DNA from: Rubripirellula sp.
GTDB lineage: Bacteria; Planctomycetota; Planctomycetia; Pirellulales; Pirellulaceae
Length of the DNA: 47,384 nucleotides
Direction: 5' to 3'
NCBI GenBank assembly: GCA_028823035.1
Contig: JAPKCI010000020.1
Span: forward strand, 1 to 47,384
This document shows, piece after piece, positions 44,089 to 47,384 of the stretch (the first letter of the stretch is position 1; every line of letters starts with the position of its first letter). The notes beneath the pieces were generated by a model, which had not been told where the DNA came from, did no database searches, and saw nothing but the letters and a program-made list of their open reading frames with translations. Both the position numbers and the translations under genes were made by a program.

Positions 44089-44820
44089 TCACACGAGCAA
44101 ATCCTCAAATCGGCGAAGAGTCACGCCAGCTTCTCGCTTTGTTAATACTGCTCCGACAGCAACTGCCCCGATGTAGCCGGGACGAGGTTCGATCGACATA
44201 AAACTCCATTCGGTATTCGATTCGAGGCTCTGATTGAGCATCCGAATACGGGGTCTTTCTGAATCGATCTCTTCAAAAGCAAAATCAGCCAATGGCGTCT
44301 GCAAGCCAGTTCCAATGGCTTTGATAAACGCCTCTTTAAGCGTCCAGATACGAAGAAACGCATTTCGCCGATCGGCATCCGATTGATAGTTTTCGAGGAA
44401 TCGAATCTCGGGAGCTGAGAAATAGCGGTTTGCCAATCCGGGATCAGTCCTACGATCAAGTTTTTCAACGTCGATCCCCACTAGGTCATCGATTCGATTT
44501 CCTATTCCGCACATCACCAACCCATCCGTGTGCGCAACATTGAAAGGCAACTGAGCTTCGGCAGGTTCAGTGACATAGGGTTTTCCATATTTGGCAGCAG
44601 CAAAGCAGATGGCTTTGGGGTCAATGCGATCGCGACCAAGCAGGCGACGAGCCATACCCCGCCCGACGACATGCTGATTGCGACTGGTCGACTGTCGAAA
44701 TCGATCCGCACGAATGCGTTCTTCTTGATTGAGCCAATTTTCGCAGCAGCGTTCAACCAGTCCTGGTACTGTCGATGAACTGCATGCATGCCAAACGCAA
44801 ATGCTCGGGTGATCTTCCAT
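44089..44820 (-). CDS. 4'-phosphopantetheinyl transferase (Sfp type)
   Basis: 243 residues. Transfers phosphopantetheine from CoA to a Ser of carrier proteins of fatty-acid, polyketide or nonribosomal synthesis. Motifs: FAAAKYGKPYV, LPFNVAHTDGLVMCGI (P2), VGIDVEKLDRR (Mg-binding GIDxE), and WTLKEAFIKAIGTGL (WxxKEAxxKxxG), all intact. Typical Sfp length (220-250). ATG 44820 chosen; TTG 44835 possible. Its carrier-protein partner is not in the window. Confidence 0.93.
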   Translation of the reverse strand: MEDHPSICVWHACSSSTVPGLVERCCENWLNQEERIRADRFRQSTSRNQHVVGRGMARRLLGRDRIDPKAICFAAAKYGKPYVTEPAEAQLPFNVAHTDGLVMCGIGNRIDDLVGIDVEKLDRRTDPGLANRYFSAPEIRFLENYQSDADRRNAFLRIWTLKEAFIKAIGTGLQTPLADFAFEEIDSERPRIRMLNQSLESNTEWSFMSIEPRPGYIGAVAVGAVLTKREAGVTLRRFEDLLV

Positions 44821-45031
44821 GGCTGGCAATTTCAAAGGCTCAGGGATTTCTGGTTCGACGATGCTGGTTTGACCTTACAAAGCAAGAACGCGAGGCAAAA
44901 CCGGAATAAATCAGAGTACCGGTAGAGTCAACACAGTGCGACCTGAAACAAAGGGTGTAGGGAAATCATACCTTCTGGATCGATACATCGGGATAACTGA
45001 CAGTCTGTTACCACCCCCAAGAGACAAGAGT

Positions 45032-45535
45032 ATGAGGCCGTCGAACCTGATTGCCGATGTCCCAGCGATGGCTAACATGCAAGCCGCCCAGTTTCTGATG
45101 GTGGGTGGCTTTGTGATGCTTGCTTGGGTTTTGGTTCGCCGCAGAATCAGAACAGGAAAACGATTTCATCAGGAGGCACGCGCGGCCAATAAAGTAATCA
45201 AGGGGATGCGACACCGAAAAGAACCATCCATTCCACTCAGCGACGCGCCGGCAGAAACGCAACGATGGCAAGCCGCCATGTTTGATCTACAACGTGAGTT
45301 GAAGGCGGAACTGGATACAAGGATCATGGTGGTCCAAACACTTCTCAATCAGGCGGACGATCGAATTGCCAAGTTGAACGGTGTGCAAGCGGGATTGACC
45401 CAGCCTTCCAAACCAGAGTCATCCCTGCGTCTGCAGATCAGGGAGTTACTGAACAGAGGGCATAATGCGAGAGAGATCGCGACCCAGATGGGCTTGCCCT
45501 TGGATGATGTCGAGCTAACGATCGCCAGCCTCTGA
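45032..45535 (+). CDS. Membrane-anchored coiled-coil/HTH hypothetical protein (DUF6115-like)
   Basis: 167 residues from ATG 45032. A single transmembrane helix near residues 19-36 (QFLMVGGFVMLAWVLV) is followed by RRRIRTGKR, which orients the rest to the cytoplasm. A helical, charged stretch (about 80-125, RWQAAMFDLQRELKAELDTRIMVVQTLLNQADDRIAKL) likely forms a coiled coil. The C-terminal LLNRGHNAREIATQMGLPLDDVELTIASL is a helix-turn-helix of the kind seen in DUF6115 and similar. Function unknown. An upstream in-frame ATG at 44936 would lengthen it by 32 residues. Divergent from the PPTase and convergent with FolC. Confidence 0.82.
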   Translation: MRPSNLIADVPAMANMQAAQFLMVGGFVMLAWVLVRRRIRTGKRFHQEARAANKVIKGMRHRKEPSIPLSDAPAETQRWQAAMFDLQRELKAELDTRIMVVQTLLNQADDRIAKLNGVQAGLTQPSKPESSLRLQIRELLNRGHNAREIATQMGLPLDDVELTIASL

Positions 45536-45617
45536 GCAACGTTGCTGGAAAGTGTTCCAATCTGCATCGCAAGCGAGTACTTCAAGCCACCTTTCCTACG
45601 GGGACGGGGACCGGCCC

Positions 45618-47135
45618 TCAATTCGACAAAAGCGACACGGACTCAACCCACCGCCTCGTTTCTGCGGCCAGAAAGAACGATCCGCAAATCACCAGAATGC
45701 CTCCTGGAGAGACCTTTTCTAGAGCAGCGCGGCAGGCATCAATCGGCTGCGCAATGATCTGAGCCTGACCGGACCATCCAGGTCGGAGCAGTGGCAGAAG
45801 ATCACTGGGATCGACAAATCGCGAGTTGTCATGAAAACGGGTCAGTACCAATTCGTCAGCAATCTCCGAAAGTCGCTCCAACATCGGCTCCGCAGATTTG
45901 TCGACACTGGTACCAAACACGACAGCGATGGATCGCTCGGAAAATCGGTTTCGCAAACAGTCACACAAAGCTGTTATCGAATCCTCATTGTGAGCAACGT
46001 CAACCACAGCCAGGACACCATCGGGCAGATCAAATCGTTCAACACGACCAGGACACTTCAATCCAGCCAAACCTTCAACGATCGCTGAATCCGGCACGAC
46101 GACTTTCTGCTGGTCGAGTGCCTCCAATGTTGCGATTGCAATCGCTGCATTTCGACTTTGATGCTTTCCCTCCAGCGGTAACACTGCCTGAATCCTACGT
46201 CCTGGATTCCCTAACCCTGTGTAGTCGATCCGCGAGCCCCAACTGGCACCAGCAGTACTCGTGACTTCAAAATCGCTACCCAGCTGAAAAAAGGCACTTT
46301 GCTGTTCGGCCGCTGTTGAACGGACAACTCTTTGAGCATCAGGGTCAACGACGCCGCTCACCACCGGGACACCGCTCTTAATAATTCCTGCTTTTTCGGC
46401 TGCGATCTGAACCACATCCTCACCAAGCACATGCTGATGATCGAGTCCGATTGAAGTCACGACCGATACACTCGGAGCACAGACATTGGTGCTGTCCAAT
46501 CTGCCGCCCAAGCCAACTTCGAGAACGATGGCTTCACATTTCTCTCGCTCGAAATGCAAGAGAGCAAGGGCGGTAGTGAGTTCAAAGAACGAGGCATTGC
46601 CCTCACCAGAGGATGGATCGTTGCTCGAAGGAGGATCGACTGTTTGCCTGAGACGTTCCACCAACGGCACAAGTTGCTTGGGCGAGCAGATCTGCCCGTC
46701 GACCCGAAAACGCTCCTCCAACCTATGCAAATGGGGGGATGTATAGAGCCCGGTACGTAGACCACTGGCAGTCAAAATGGAGGCCGCCATTGCTGCCACG
46801 GAACCCTTTCCCTTCGTACCGGCAATGTGAATCAGGGGAACAGGCGGAACAGGGTGCGAGGAATGGAGAAAGCGGCCCAACCCCAGATCTGACAACAACT
46901 CGGACATCCGCCGCAGTCGGAATCGATAACAATTTGCCGTCAACCCTGTCATTTTTTCGTAGTTGATCTGCCGGTACAGAAAGCCCAACGCACTTTCGTA
47001 CGCGTCACCCTGCGGTTGGATGGTCGAGTCGTTCAACGGAACGGGCAATCTGGGCGATGAGAAAAATGGCGAACAAAGTAAGGTCAATGCCTGAGCGCAT
47101 TGATTGATGATTCTGCCATGATTTGCAAGCCCCAT
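45618..47135 (-). CDS. folC: Bifunctional folylpolyglutamate/dihydrofolate synthase (FolC)
   Basis: 505 residues from ATG 47135 (GTG 47171 possible). Mur-ligase fold: ATP loop HIAGTKGKGSVAAM, LYTSPHLHRLEERFRVDG, FFELTTALALLHF, VLEVGLGGRLDSTN, ITSIGLDHQHVLG-type segment (VVTSIGLDHQHVLGEDVVQIAAEKAGIIK), and C-terminal VVDVAHNEDSI and FGTSVDKSA. The family normally starts at about YESALGFLYRQINYEKM, so residues 1-45 or so here are an unusual leader (TTG at 47036 would remove most of it). Adds glutamates to folates in the cytoplasm. No other folate gene is adjacent. Confidence 0.93.
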   Translation of the reverse strand: MGLANHGRIINQCAQALTLLCSPFFSSPRLPVPLNDSTIQPQGDAYESALGFLYRQINYEKMTGLTANCYRFRLRRMSELLSDLGLGRFLHSSHPVPPVPLIHIAGTKGKGSVAAMAASILTASGLRTGLYTSPHLHRLEERFRVDGQICSPKQLVPLVERLRQTVDPPSSNDPSSGEGNASFFELTTALALLHFEREKCEAIVLEVGLGGRLDSTNVCAPSVSVVTSIGLDHQHVLGEDVVQIAAEKAGIIKSGVPVVSGVVDPDAQRVVRSTAAEQQSAFFQLGSDFEVTSTAGASWGSRIDYTGLGNPGRRIQAVLPLEGKHQSRNAAIAIATLEALDQQKVVVPDSAIVEGLAGLKCPGRVERFDLPDGVLAVVDVAHNEDSITALCDCLRNRFSERSIAVVFGTSVDKSAEPMLERLSEIADELVLTRFHDNSRFVDPSDLLPLLRPGWSGQAQIIAQPIDACRAALEKVSPGGILVICGSFFLAAETRRWVESVSLLSN

Positions 47136-47227
47136 TGCTGAAATGAGAACCGTTTGTCTGTCCCCCGCCACGACCGTTAGCTGAGCCTCAGCCTGTGTCC
47201 TACAGTCCCCCTAACAGGCAAGATCAA

Positions 47228-47384
47228 ATGCGATCTATCTCTCTGCAAACCATTTCTAACCTCAAACCGTACCAGTCCAATGGTAATGTTGGCCCGTTTG
47301 GGGTCCGATCACCGCTGGAAAGTCCCGGGTCACCGCTGGAAAGTCCCGGGTCACCGCTGGAAAGTCCCGGGTCACCGCTGGAAA
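47228..47384 (+). CDS. N-terminal part of an unidentified protein with heptapeptide repeats
   Basis: From ATG 47228 (AGG 9 bp upstream) the frame stays open to the right edge, 52 codons. The first part, SLQTISNLKPYQSNGNVGPF, resembles the opening of a ParB/Srx-like N-terminus (ISxLKPYxxN), but this is too short for identification. From about residue 28 it enters repeats of SPLESPG, encoded by the 21-bp tandem array. The gene is cut off, so product unknown. Confidence 0.45.
   Translation, partial: MRSISLQTISNLKPYQSNGNVGPFGVRSPLESPGSPLESPGSPLESPGSPLE
47309..47384. repeat. 21-bp tandem repeat, 3.6 copies, continuing past the window
   Basis: Three identical 21-bp units (start TCACCGCTGG, end TCCCGGG) and a partial fourth run to the last base. 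Read in the frame of the ATG at 47228 each unit is SPLESPG; the period of 21 keeps the frame. True copy number is unknown because the window ends inside the array. Confidence 0.95.

Overview
The window reads as chromosomal DNA of a planctomycete of the Pirellulaceae/Rhodopirellula type. This rests on families that are largely or typically planctomycetal: a DUF1552 + DUF1592 (cytochrome-c-like) pair, several DUF1080 proteins, sulfatases, a BBP7-type outer-membrane protein, a giant protein with an LEPR-XLL-like N-terminal signal and dockerin repeats, and an ECF sigma factor next to a membrane serine/threonine kinase. No rRNA, tRNA, CRISPR array, insertion sequence or phage gene was recognised.

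Layout. 1-4.8 kb (minus): ECF sigma factor, TPR-tailed Ser/Thr kinase and the 5' part of a secreted or outer-membrane protein running off the left edge. 5-6.3 kb: secreted hypothetical protein with a clear terminator. 6.9-7.4 kb: decayed CBM9-like gene. 7.5-11.3 kb (minus): DUF1592 then DUF1552 genes. 11.5-11.7 kb: 17-bp tandem repeat. 11.8-12.8 kb: SMP-30/gluconolactonase. 13.2-15.65 kb: a gene graveyard with five truncated coding remnants (beta-helix protein, sulfatase, XylR-like regulator, DUF1501 protein, secreted hypothetical) around one intact O-methyltransferase-like gene. 15.9-20.1 kb (plus): a sugar-metabolism operon of DUF1080 protein, HPS/KGPDC-like decarboxylase/aldolase, zinc dehydrogenase, disrupted SDR dehydrogenase and sugar isomerase/epimerase, with palindromic repeats in its first spacers. 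20.4-27 kb (plus): DUF1080 protein, sulfatase, secreted concanavalin-like protein, second sulfatase, PhoD phosphatase.

27-36 kb carries RbsD/FucU mutarotase, CBS-tailed M50 protease, CDF metal transporter, GspF-like membrane protein with a small partner, histidine kinase, PQQ-type sugar dehydrogenase lipoprotein and a zinc-ribbon membrane protein. 36.4-43.5 kb holds the 1672-residue LEPR-XLL/metzincin/dockerin protein and the BBP7 protein, each followed by a strong intrinsic terminator. 44-47.4 kb holds a 4'-phosphopantetheinyl transferase, a membrane-anchored coiled-coil/HTH protein, FolC, and the start of an unidentified gene whose N-terminus enters a 21-bp (heptapeptide) tandem repeat at the right edge.

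As a whole the accessory part (7-27 kb) looks like a (sulfated) polysaccharide and sugar utilisation region under active remodelling: intact secreted enzymes and sugar-converting enzymes alternate with genes caught in the process of decay.
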